Shown here: one piece after another, positions 27,001-38,094 of the stretch
How positions within the stretch are numbered: the first letter of the stretch is position 1
Layout: each line of letters starts with the position of its first letter
Source of the DNA: Nomia melanderi
Taxonomy: Eukaryota > Arthropoda > Insecta > Hymenoptera > Halictidae
Assembly (NCBI RefSeq): GCF_051020985.1
Contig: NC_135007.1
Span: forward strand, 7,507,501-7,571,500
Length of the DNA: 64,000 nt
Reading direction: 5' to 3'
The notes under the pieces: generated by a model
The model's input: only the letters and a program-made list of their open reading frames with translations
Told to the model about the DNA's origin: nothing
The model's database searches: none
Translations under genes and position numbers: made by a program

Positions 27001-28970
27001 ATTTACTGTTATTAATCTTTTTTTTAAATGATGTCACGTCTGGTAGTCCCTTTAATAAGAAATTAAAGTATTGACAAGTAAAAAATAAAAAAATACAGGA
27101 AGTCGAATAAAAAATAGAAAGTTTTAATGTTTAATTAGTGAATAACGAATTATGCTCATAATTTATTACTCAGCTATCAATCGCTGCCCAACATGGTTGA
27201 CAGATCTCGATTCGAGAAGTTTTCCAAAATGGTGTAGATATTGATTTTTCGTTAGTGAGATAAAGGATGAATTTTATTCAAACAGAAAATGAATATTGTA
27301 ATTTACAAAACTGTATACCACAGCTAAACACTGTTCGACCAAATATAAGGAAATGGATCAAATATATTTTTCTAGACTTTATACACTTACTTGACAACAA
27401 ATATTTTTGCTTAAGAGAGGAAATGTCTAAAATACAATTTAACGAAAGATCCAGTCACTTCGAACTCATTCTTTCATTTAATATATCTCTTCACATTTAC
27501 ATTTGTCTATAAATAAATGAACATCAACAAACGTGTACATATCCCCCTTTAATTTGATTACTTTTCATTGTAGAATAAATGCTCATAAATCTGAAGGTTA
27601 TGCAATAACGGGTATTGAAATAACAGACATTGGATATTCTCCAGAGACACAGGATATCTCTCGCAATATGAAAGATATTATTTGTTGATTTTGCTATTTA
27701 AATCTCGATCGCGGTAATAATAATTTCATGGAAACTTATTGTTCGATGCAATCAGCGGCCAGTACCGTGCGGCGGCGTCCCGGCTGCTGCTAGCTTTTAA
27801 TTCAATTTTCATACCCTACTCCCGGACAAGCGTCACCGACGTGGAATTTCGGGAGGCAGGTTTACTGTCATTGAATCATTCGATCCACGTCAATCTCATA
27901 TTGAATCAGTGTCCATCACTAGCATGCATTGCGCGCGTATAGCCGTTAATAGCCGGACGATCTCTTGTTACGTGAACGGAACGACAAGTATGTCATGTCA
28001 ACACTTACCGCGTTACGATTTCACACGTCTTCCATTCTACAATTATGCAGTCGTTCTCCATGTAATAACTACGGAAATCGAATGCTACTCATTGATATCT
28101 TAGATTCAGGCGGTTCGAAATCTGTGTGTTTGTGGTTCGAGGTGCATTGTAGCTTATCTATTGAATGATCATGCGCAATCTGTTTTGAAAATTTGTAATC
28201 AGAAATTATATTCGGAAAATTAGCAATTTACATTAATTTATGTATCATTTAGTTTTGTGGGAAACGATATTTATAAATCTTTGTTCAAAATAAATATCTA
28301 CTGTTACTGGTTACGTTCAGTGTATAATGCATTTTAATGTATTAATACAATTAGAGGAAACAAGAAGTGAAGAAAATTTAAAGTCATCTACTTAAAATAT
28401 ACGATTTTATTGATATTGTCAATATACGTATTATGTTATTATTCTGTCATTTTTCATACTAAATACGGATGAATATGTTTTTATGTTTCGCTGATGATGA
28501 ATTTATAAAATTTTACGTTTCGCATGAGATGCTCATACAGTATCTCGTCTTTCTGCTCGAACGGATTTGCAAGCACCGTGAACCGCAACGATCGTTCAAT
28601 TCTTTACAAAAGTGTTTCGTACGAGCAAATGAAGCGTGAAACATCTTCCTTCTCGAAGGGTACGTGCACTTACTTGTTCCTTCGGGAAACCGGGAAACGC
28701 CACCGAGATACAAGCTATGAAATATTTCGACCGGGAGCGATTAATCGCGGCTGCGGATCGTTCAAGCAGAAATAGCAGTTCTGAACCCATCAAATAATTT
28801 ATAAAACGCACTTGATCTTAACAATTTATTGCGCACTGCGACGTAACTAGTATTACCAATTAATACACCAATTACTGTTAATAAAAATACTAACATGTCG
28901 AAATGAAAATGGCATTCAACGAAAAGTACCATTATTCGAAATGTAGTATCTAAAATAATTAGCAACTTAA
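21061..28970. other. Intergenic stretch without a gene
   Basis: Mostly AT-rich. CG-richer patches occur at about 22600-23140, 23540-23800 (with TATATAA at about 23592), 26340-26620, 27740-28140 and 28510-28780. A degenerate CAAACATA-type repeat lies near 26860-26960. No gene or RNA recognised. Confidence 0.6.
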
Positions 28971-29850
28971 TCAATATTTATCAACCAACTTAACGACTGT
29001 TTATTCCCAACGCTGAATATATCTTACTTATACAAACTAATTCACTTCTAATTGCCATGAACTCGAATTTCTGTATTATTTTCATATCTTTCGACCCCAT
29101 TCGAGCTATCATGACCGATGAAAAGCCCCTATAAATTTCGTCCTTTTGTCATCGTTCGCGGTCCCTTTATTCAAAAACAAAGATGCCCGTGGTTGTCCCA
29201 AAAGGCGAGTTCCGGGAGTTAGGGTGAGAGAACACGGTGGATCACCGCAAATAACCACCGTGTTCGAATTCCCCCAGAGACACTCGTACACATTTTTACC
29301 CTGTCCTCGCCTTCCCCGTCGCCGAAATTGTTGGGGTTTCGTCACCACGTGGATTACGATTCGCCTCGAAGTTCCGTGAAGAAAATTGATGAAACCACCG
29401 TTCGTGTTCGGAGGCGTTGCGTGGAATAATAAAAAAGGGACACGGGGTAAGAGAAAACCGAAACGAGGCTGCGTGCGTGCATAATTCGGAATAATGTGGG
29501 AGTTTACATGCGGGTGTGCGAGCCTCGCTGAAAGGATAGGGCTAAGCTCTAGGCTGTCCCTCGCGATGTTAGGGAAACAGCCCCGAGCAATTGCATCAGC
29601 TTGTAAACCAGCAGATAACCGGTGCATTTTATTGTTCGTGAGTGGTCTAATGTCCTCGACTGTAACGTGTCTTTTACGGCAATACCGAAGTAACTTCGGT
29701 CCAGGGATTAAACCTAATTTCAACAGCATTAAACTTCCGTTGAGCTGCAAATTTTTCGTGAAATTCTATTAAATCTGTATGCTGCTGATATTAAGTTCTA
29801 GGACCTGTACAAATATTTGTATTCATAAACGAATGATTCGTAGTGAAAAT
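28971..29850. other. CpG-rich island with skew flip (E)
   Basis: The core is about 29110-29760 and contains the 11 bp perfect hairpin. The left flank is C-rich; the right flank is only mildly G-rich and is cut off by the mariner remnant starting at 29852. Confidence 0.45.
29230..29265. other. Perfect 11 bp inverted repeat (hairpin)
   Basis: GAACACGGTGG (29230-29240) and CCACCGTGTTC (29255-29265) are perfect complements around a 14-base spacer. It lies in a CpG-rich island. It is not a tRNA arm or a recognised miRNA precursor. Confidence 0.7.
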
Positions 29851-29851
29851 A

Positions 29852-30367
29852 TTAGGTAGGTGCATATGCAATGTCGGATTCTGTCAAGAAAGAAAATATG
29901 CTACATTCGATTTGATATACTTCTACTAACGTGTTTTTACAAAATATATTTCTTTTCTGATAAATTCTGAATTTTTAGAATGAATAAATTCCAAAGACAT
30001 CGTTATAAACTACTGTCTTGGGTTTACCATGCGGTTCGTGGCAAAAAAATATCACCGAAACGAAATGTTTCAAATCAACGCTACATAAATGCTTTGTTTT
30101 TATTTTGAGCGATTTTTGCAGAATTATTTTCAAGTACAAATTCATATAAGGAAATTACACGAATGTTGGCGGTATCCATGTTTTTAAAAAGATATTTAAG
30201 AAATAGTTTTTATGCACAATTCGGAAAAACCTTTTGGCCAAACGTTACTCTGATAATAGACATAGAAACTGTTTAAAGCGTTATATGAGAAACAAAGAAA
30301 TAAAAACAACAGGAGTATAAACATTTATGAGTATGAAAAGTCCGACATTTCGTATGCACCAACCTAA
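29852..30367 (-). mobile_element. Internally deleted mariner-like element
   Basis: Two imperfect terminal inverted repeats of about 30 bp bound the element. The left end starts TTAGGTAGGTGCATATG at 29852; the right end, read on the minus strand from 30367, starts TTAGGTTGGTGCATACG. Both continue with AATGTCGGA. A TA dinucleotide precedes the left end (29850-29851); the right flank is TG, so one target-site copy has mutated. On the minus strand, a remnant of the transposase N-terminus follows the right end. At 516 bp, against about 1.3 kb for an intact mariner, most of the gene including the catalytic domain is gone. Confidence 0.85.
29996..30179 (-). pseudogene. Mariner transposase N-terminal remnant
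   Basis: On the minus strand an ATG at 30179 opens 32 codons, beginning MDTANIRVISLYEFVLEN and ending KNKAF before a TAG at 30081. This resembles the first helix-turn-helix of mariner transposases (IR..LYEF..G..A...RNI..AF). Past the stop the same frame gives a F-T-F-R-F-G-D stretch like the family W-F-.-K-F-.-S-G-D motif, with a second stop in place of Trp. Further on, in another frame, a KPKTVV string like the linker region appears (29996-30038). The DDD catalytic domain is absent. It is a dead copy. Confidence 0.7.
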
Positions 30368-33300
30368 TGTGAGAATATCTTTATAGAAACTGAGTGTGGA
30401 TATTAATTGAAGTATAATGAAATAATGAAGGAAAGGTTACTGTAATTTGGATCGTAATGAGTAAAATAATAAAATGATTAATATTTTCATTATATGCATA
30501 AGTATTGTAGTTATATCATACATTATATCTGCATAACGATCTGTAGTCTGCTAACAATACTTTTCCAGCTGCTATATTTAATCAACTGTCCGTGCAGCTA
30601 TTCAATTTCTCGAACTGCGCTGTCCTACTCGTCTAAGTACGTTTAAGTTCAGATTGCACCATCTGCGACCGCGCGCGTCGTTGTTAGAAACTAACTAACC
30701 ATTTCACGGTCCATCGCATTTGCTGTTCTGTCATTCTCTCACGGCTGGACACTTACTAGGCTCGACGCCATTGTGTTACAGCCTCGCTACGTTAGGTTCA
30801 ACGCCAACCATTATTGTAATACGTGCCATCATCTCCGCAAGCTGCCTTCATTTCGAATATTAGATATCGATCTACCGCGACCGACCGGCAGACGATCTTT
30901 CTACCATGACAGGAATACCGTTCTTGCACTTTGGGATCGAAAAATACTCTAATATTTTATGAAGCATCTATCAACAAAATATGGACGCTGATATGGTAAA
31001 ATTTAAATATGAAAGTATGGACTCAGACATCTATTTACATACTTTCCTTTGTGTTATCTGTTTTTCTTAATCTTTAACTATGTTTGATGTAAGTATTATC
31101 AGATAATTGATGAATTGACAATTTAATTGTAATGATATAATTGCATATTCATTGGAAATTGTTTACACTGCATTGAACAGTTTTTGAAATTTAATAGAGG
31201 GAAGTGGCTGAGAATCTGATAAACGCGAGTCACAACGAGAAAGAAGATTGTAACTTTCACTCTCATTAGGGCTCAATAAGCCGTGATGGTAAATTATCGT
31301 CTGTGAAAAACTAGAACGTAAGCTTAGTCGAGCATGGTATATTTCCGTGCATTACACTTACCGGGGGGACTGGGACTTCAAAGAAGCGTATTTTATAATC
31401 GAGCCACCGTACCGTGTAAATGCAACGCCTCATTTGCCGGGGCTATAAAAAATGTTCTTACATTCCGCCTGTCCCGATGTAATACCTTCTTGAGGGTGGC
31501 TTTAAAGTACGGCTGATCGATAACATTTACGCAGCAAAGAGACATGGCGTTTCTCGGGTATTCATCCCTGGGGAAACTTGAACAATTTTTATTCTAGACA
31601 AATTCGCTTCCAACGAGACCCAATAACAAGAAGCGAATCATAAGAATTTCTTAACATTTGCGTAGATCTACAAAGATAACTTCATTAAAACCATGTATAT
31701 TGGTGCGGAAACCAAAAAAAGGCAGATGGAAAAATATCATCTAATATCTACAATTTGGTATATTCCGAAATATAAATATTGAAGAACCGAAAGAAATTTA
31801 TTGTCTAATCAAAATAAATTTGTTAGTTATACTAATCTAAGAAAATATAACTGATTAACTTAGATAAAAAATTCGTTGCTTAAATGTTATAGAAAATTTG
31901 AAAAAAGATTTCATGTTTTAAAATTCTTAACTGAATTATGCATTGCCCTTTTTATTCGAAAATGGAATGGAGTATCACATTTGCATGAATGGCGTTAAGT
32001 AAAATTAATTTCAAATTATTCGTTACATTACCTACTCGTACATACTCGTCAACAAAGTTAACAAACATTTTGAAATGTAATTCCGCAAACAACGGTGCAC
32101 ATCAAACAAATCTCAGTGGGAATAATGTTCTGTTTGCGGACGCATATCCGCATCGAGACAATGGCATTGCCTATGCAAGCAATGGAAACATAGCATCCTA
32201 TTACGGGGCATCTTAGACTTTGCTACGTCCGTGACACGTTAAAACTACCCCGATGGTAATGCTCTTCGGCCGGGCGGGATACAATCGATACCACGTCACC
32301 TGTTTTCCTAGCTGATGCTTTTTTTCGTGGCAAAGTATTTTCAGAGAAACCCAGTTCACGTACAGACGATATATACACGTAAGATATATGTGTACGTATC
32401 CACGGCTCTCGGATTTGCAGTTGAACGAAATGCTTACTTTGGCAGAGACGTAAATCTATGACTCGTTGAACTGGATCAAAGAGCCTTTAACATAATCATA
32501 GGGGGGTTTAACGGCGCAGTAATATTTACTGTGTCCTTTGAGCTACTTGATCCACGGTAATTTCGCAAACGGAGCAATTTTTGAGGCGGTAATCCCCGAA
32601 CGAAGAACGTAAGTGACTACTCAGATTTTGCCAAAGGGATCCCAAATATTAGGTAAACTAATGAATCGGTTCGATAATTTTAGGTGTACACTCTTTTTAG
32701 TGTTACTCTTCAGTCGAAAAAATATGTAATACCCTTTCTATCTGAAATCTTTTTAATGAATCTAATGTTTATGAACAATCAACATTGTTCTTGAAAAATT
32801 ATATTTTTTCGTCTTTATTACATTTATCGCATCAATACATTTTTTTTTGCGTATAGGTTACCATTTTTTAGAACAGAATGATACATGAATTGCAAACTTG
32901 TGTTTATCAGGGGATATGTTTTGCATTCACACAGGGCTCTTCACTGGCTTCACAACAAAAACGTCATTTTCGATTTTCCCTGTGGCACTCGATGTCATTT
33001 TCATAAGATAGATAGTTTTCAAGTGAATGTCACTGCATGTTCAACAGGCTAGCAGTTGGAATTTTTGGGACTAAAAAATTCACTATAATTTTTCTAAAGT
33101 TACCATATTTTTCTAAAAATAGAAACGACTGAATTTTGCAATACTTTGTACGATTATTGACGGATATGAGAGTACTATAATATATTTTTAGTATGGTTTT
33201 ATTACATATTAATAATCTCGAATGTATGACACATCCTCGTCTGAGTTTCATGGGTCATAATTGATTCAGACATTAATGAAATGAAAATGGCTCTCTCGCT

Positions 33301-36300
33301 TAGCGAGGTTTCAGCTGCACGAACGTAAGGCTGAAATATAACCGCATGACTGATGAAATTTGAATGCAGGTTTAATGTTGGAACTCCTAAGAGAACGCGG
33401 TCTTTTGAGCAGTTGTCGACCATTGAAAATCAGTCACCTCATTCAGCGCTGCTGGTGTGCTGTGACGTAGCTCATGAGAAGTCAATAACCTGGTACCTGG
33501 ATAATATATCATATCAAATATCCATTAATCGATGATTTCATAGCATATTTAATGACAGTCACGTGATAAAAATGATTATAGGAAGACTAAAAAGTTATCC
33601 TTATAATTTGGTTGATGTTTACATAAGTTTATCTGTCATTATCTCTTTGTTTATTACTTATTACCACACAATGTGAATGATGATTTTTTATATTATTTTA
33701 TCATAATCCAGCAATTTTTTATACATAATTTGCATAGTTTAAATATTAAATTCTATAAATGTCATTTTCATCTTCATTAAGACTATATTTTCTCATCAAT
33801 ACATGAAGAAGGAAGAAAACTCAACACTCGATCTGAGCTTCATTGGAAACAGTTAAAATCCCTTGTCATCGTACAGTCGATATCTCCATGCAGACATCTC
33901 TAAGCCGATTTCACAGGAATAAATTCCCATAATTGAAGGTCTCATTAGTAATTGAAAGCGTCGGCTTAAAATCATAGTATATATATATACGTTATGGTGT
34001 AATTAAATGGCACTCTATTAATGCTTGTTTACTTCATAAAGGTATGGCTCTTCGTGTAGTTACAAATTTATCATCAAAATGCAGTTTAATTTTTTATTTT
34101 CTTCCATGCATTATATCCCTCATTCAGAACTGGCACCGGCAGAATTAATATTCGTGCATTTTACCATTATTCTGGAACCACTGTAAAATAGTTGAGCTCG
34201 TAGAAGTTATACGCATATAATTAACAATCTCGTGTAATGAATTCCGCGTAATAAACGCTCTGATTCCTTCGCCCTAGGAAATCACGAAGAGTTTGCGTCG
34301 CTATAGTTCACAGAGCTGAATACAATCGCTTTATTTCAGCTTGACTAAATTTCTCGCTTCCAACTCACTCACTCATTTGCCAGACAGTTATGTTTACGCG
34401 CGGTGGAACTCACGGAACTTAACTAAATTAACTAGTTAACGAATAGATTATACACACGACATTTAACTGGTAACTTCGCGGGAAGCAGACAGACTTACAG
34501 TTTTCCATTGGGTAACTACAAAGTAGCCTGGAGTACGTCTCTTCGAATGTGGGGTTATACTCTGTTCCATATAATGCAATAAGCCTAGATGGGGGATGAT
34601 CACTTGCGAGTTTGAAACAGAGAACTTATCCTACACTAAGAATGGTAATAGTGGCTTTTTAATATTTCTAATTTCTGTACTTCGCATACACAATAAAAAT
34701 GTGAATATTTATATTTCGATCCATATTGTACTGCATATTCATCACAGATATTTTTCCTGCATAAAAATTATTCGGCAGAATTTTCCTTTCTGTATTTCAA
34801 ACTGAATTTACGAGTTTGAAAAGTTAAAAGGCACGAGGAACTGTTCGAAATTCAATGAACATTTGTGGTGCTTCACATAGAGATGCAGGAAGAATATACT
34901 TGCCAATGTACGTCTTGGTAATAAAAAAGACAAATATCTTCTTCAAAAGTAGCAAAGTTCGTCTACAAAGAATTTGTAGTCGTAAGAGATTTTCCAAAGC
35001 TATCCTTGCGTTCTACAAGATAAAGTTCAAAGTTACTGGTACTTTGACTTTGCGATGAAATCCCGGAAAGTTTCTCTCAAAAGAATACCCCGTGAATCAA
35101 CAAGATTGGCCTTTTAGTGTCAGAATGCTTAGAGTGAAACAGAAACTGCAACGAATAATGTCAAGCAATCCTTGACTGGGATAAATGAGACATTAAACCC
35201 CAGAATGGCTGAAGTTTCCCTGTTCGTGAATTTTGATTTAATATTGTTCAAAAATTCACGATAACGTTCATATTTTATTTGCAATAAATATATCCATTGT
35301 AGCATCATTATATTTTTAATCAAAGATAATCTTCCAGAGTTGAATTTGTACATTGATGCATGAATTGCTCAAAATCTAATACATACTTTGAAGCTCGTAG
35401 AATTCGCAAAATGTACGAATCGTGAACAGAATGAAAGGATCGGCAGCTGTGTATGAATCACTGTTAGTCCGTTCCACTCAAGCAAGGATTACCAGGACGA
35501 AGGAAAGAGACAGACAGAGATTGTAACGAAATGGACAGACAAGTGGTGATGAGGATCCAGTAATAAATGGCCGATAACCTATTGACCCGAATAGAACGGA
35601 TGATATCGATTAGTCACCGCGCATGTTTGTCCCCGCAGCAGTCAAACGCAACCCTTTGCCTCCACTGTCCTCTCCTGCAACAGTTAGTGCCCATCTCTCC
35701 CTTCGCTTCAATCTTTCTAATAGTTTAGCTGCCTTTGTTCTAGAGGATTCTGTGTGCAAACTTCGCGTACCCTGTTTCCCTTTTTTCTTTGTACCCTTAC
35801 CGCGGAGACTTCGGTCAACCATACCACGCTCTTTTTCGTATAGTCTGGCAACGAAATTGGATTTATGGCTTTATTTTCCCCCTTCGTGGACAATATCCAC
35901 CACAGATTGCTCGACATAGAGCGCAACTCTCCGTATTATAGTAAAATAATAGACCCCTCGCGTCCCTTTCATGCCATCCACGACTTTCTTCCACGTGGAA
36001 AATGGAAGAGGCTCAGGAAACACCAACCGAAAGTCTAATACACTTTGATGTTAGTGAAACAGTCCCTCCAAAAAAACTAGGCGATTATAATTTATTAGTA
36101 CTTTTTGTGACAATTGCAGTACTAGAACATTTTAGATATCCGAAACCATAAGAATGGAGGACAGTTTTAAACGCACGTTTGTTGTATGCAAGTCTTTTTA
36201 CAGAATTTTGTAAATGTACAATTCTATTTTTTGATTCATTTAGAAATTAATCTCAATGATTTTAAAGTGTTCTGACAGAAACTGCAGTTTCTCTGAGATG

Positions 36301-37430
36301 AGAGTTATCGATTCACTTCATTATTCAAATGAAGTAGAAGTCTGGGTTTTGCTTCATTATTTAAACGAGTGGTAGAGGTAAAAGTGCACGTTTTACTTCA
36401 TTATTTAATCAACGCGAAAATCAAAACGTATCTAATCCATTTTCCTTGGAATTTCTGAAAATATGGAATATATTCCGAGTCACTGTCCTACCCTCTGTAT
36501 CGAAACATTTGTCACATGGATTTATGAACTTGACGGTTCTCGTATGACGAAGGATTTAGCTGGTTGCCACCCTATTGTCGTATTTCTTAGGGCGCAGAGT
36601 GGTTCGCACCCCTAAGGAAGATGATCCTAGTCATCCAATCAAACGAAAACAAAAAAGTACATGAATCTGTACACACGTAGAGAAGGAAACCGAACAAATA
36701 CTGAACTAATAAGTTAGGAACCCTTTGAATTTACTAGAAATCAAATATTCGTTTCACAAAATGGGATATCCAATTTCATGAATGAAGGCAACATTTTTCG
36801 AATGAAATTTTACACAGTAGATAAATTGAGTAGACTTATTTCATTTGAAACGAATAATAGGAATTAGGTGAGCAGAAAAGATGTATTAGATTGAATTAAA
36901 TGGGTAGAATTGTGTCAGTTATATTCAGTTAGAGATGAAGAGTGATTAAAAATGTTTCGCACAGCTCGACAAAACTCTACAGAGAAAATAATTAAACTCG
37001 AATAAATTGACCGTCCCATCAAAGCTAGTAGGACTGCTTTAAAGTCGATTAAGCATCGATTTCGCTTTTTATTGAACCAACGTAAAAGCCCTGAAAATTG
37101 CTTTCTGTACAATATCGGTGCAAAACATCCAGGTAATTAAACACGAGATAAAAAGAAGTACCACGGAACAAAAATTACCTGACAAATGCATAAAATTGTT
37201 TATCTCGGTAGCAATAAAAGTAATTTTACAGTCGAATGCGCGAATTGAAATTTATATAATGATATTTACCAATGAATGATATTTATAAATTGCGGATATT
37301 ATATTTGTAATTAAATTTGTTCCTTAAATATAGGAACATTTCCGAATAAATCAGAAGAAATTAATAAATTTCGTGTAACAGATTTCTTAACATAATTAAA
37401 TATTACATATATCTACGGTATTCAGAAATC
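30368..37430. other. Intergenic stretch upstream of timeout
   Basis: AT-rich, with CG-rich patches at about 30560-30920, 32100-32640 and 35440-36010, and the degenerate repeat at 36314-36410. A small hairpin has arms CTTAGGG (36586-36592) and CCCTAAG (36610-36616). No gene seen on either strand. Confidence 0.6.
36314..36410 (+). repeat. Degenerate tandem repeat, three units
   Basis: CTTCATTATT recurs at about 36315, 36352 and 36396 within similar surroundings (TTYAAAYGA, then GTTTT before the next unit). Unit lengths are about 37 and 44 bp. Non-coding. Confidence 0.5.
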
Positions 37431-37437
37431 GAATATT

Positions 37438-37560
37438 TATCGATTGTTTCACGATTCATATAATTCGATAGCACTCTGTCGGGCAATATGAAAACTCAAG
37501 CAAACTATTTCCCGCGTTCTCTCAGTCACCTGTTGCGTTTGACATTTCTGTGTCGTGTGT
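37438..37560 (+). promoter_or_regulatory. Candidate timeout core promoter
   Basis: A TCAGTC initiator-like site lies at 37522-37527, in a local patch with CCCGCG. About 80 bp upstream, TATCGATT (37438-37445) differs by one base from the insect DRE element TATCGATA, which is common at replication genes. Both are short motifs and could be chance. Confidence 0.25.
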
Positions 37561-38000
37561 AGATTTATTGATTTGTTATAAGTGTTGTGCATTTTCAGTG
37601 AGTGCATTAAAACTTCAATGAAATTTTACCTTATTTTCCTCATTCAGACGTAAGTTCTGTTATTCATATTTTTGAAAATATATTTCTTGTCACTCATTTA
37701 AATATTCTAACCTCAAATGCCCACGCACCGGTAAATCTGACGTTCACTGTTTGCATGTGACAATTGTATGTAACACATATGAAAATATTTATATTGTTAG
37801 GAAACATTTAGAATCGAATATTTTACCAATGTGTATATTTATAAAATTACATGTAGTAAATATAATATACCGATAATGTTACTTTAATGCTATTATGATA
37901 TTCGTTTTTACAGGTAATTTGTTAAAATTGATTACAATAATGATTCTCACATCTCTCTAAGGGAAATTAGATTATTGTTTAGTATATAAACAAAGTAAAA
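37522..38000 (+). other. timeout: Probable timeout 5' leader with one intron
   Basis: A strong donor (CAGAC|GTAAGT, intron start 37650) and an acceptor (TTTTTACAG, ending 37913) define a likely 264 bp leader intron. Leader exons would then be about 37522-37649 and 37914-38000, joined directly to the start codon at 38001. The sequence is AT-rich and has no long frame. The transcription start is inferred; only transcript data can fix it. Confidence 0.4.
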
Positions 38001-38094
38001 ATGTCAGATTACCTTTCTACTGAGCTTACAGCAACTTGCGGTGCACTTGGTTATTATGATGGACATAAATATCACTTAGATAAATATTGTTTAG
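38001..38094 (+). CDS. timeout: timeout coding exon 1
   Basis: Encodes residues 1-31 plus one base, beginning MSDYLSTELTATCGALGYY. This is the conserved N-terminus of the TIMELESS family (ATC.ALGY). It ends at a GTGAGA donor. The exon is AT-rich (32 of 94 bases are G or C). Confidence 0.93.

Noticed and set aside
28141..28165. GTGCATTGTAG, matching the 5' part of miR-33
   Set aside because: Similarity stops after 11 bases and no complementary arm forms a precursor hairpin nearby.
29255..29275. TTCGAATTCC resembling a tRNA B box
   Set aside because: Neighbouring bases cannot form a T-arm, acceptor stem or A box; it is part of the 11 bp hairpin.
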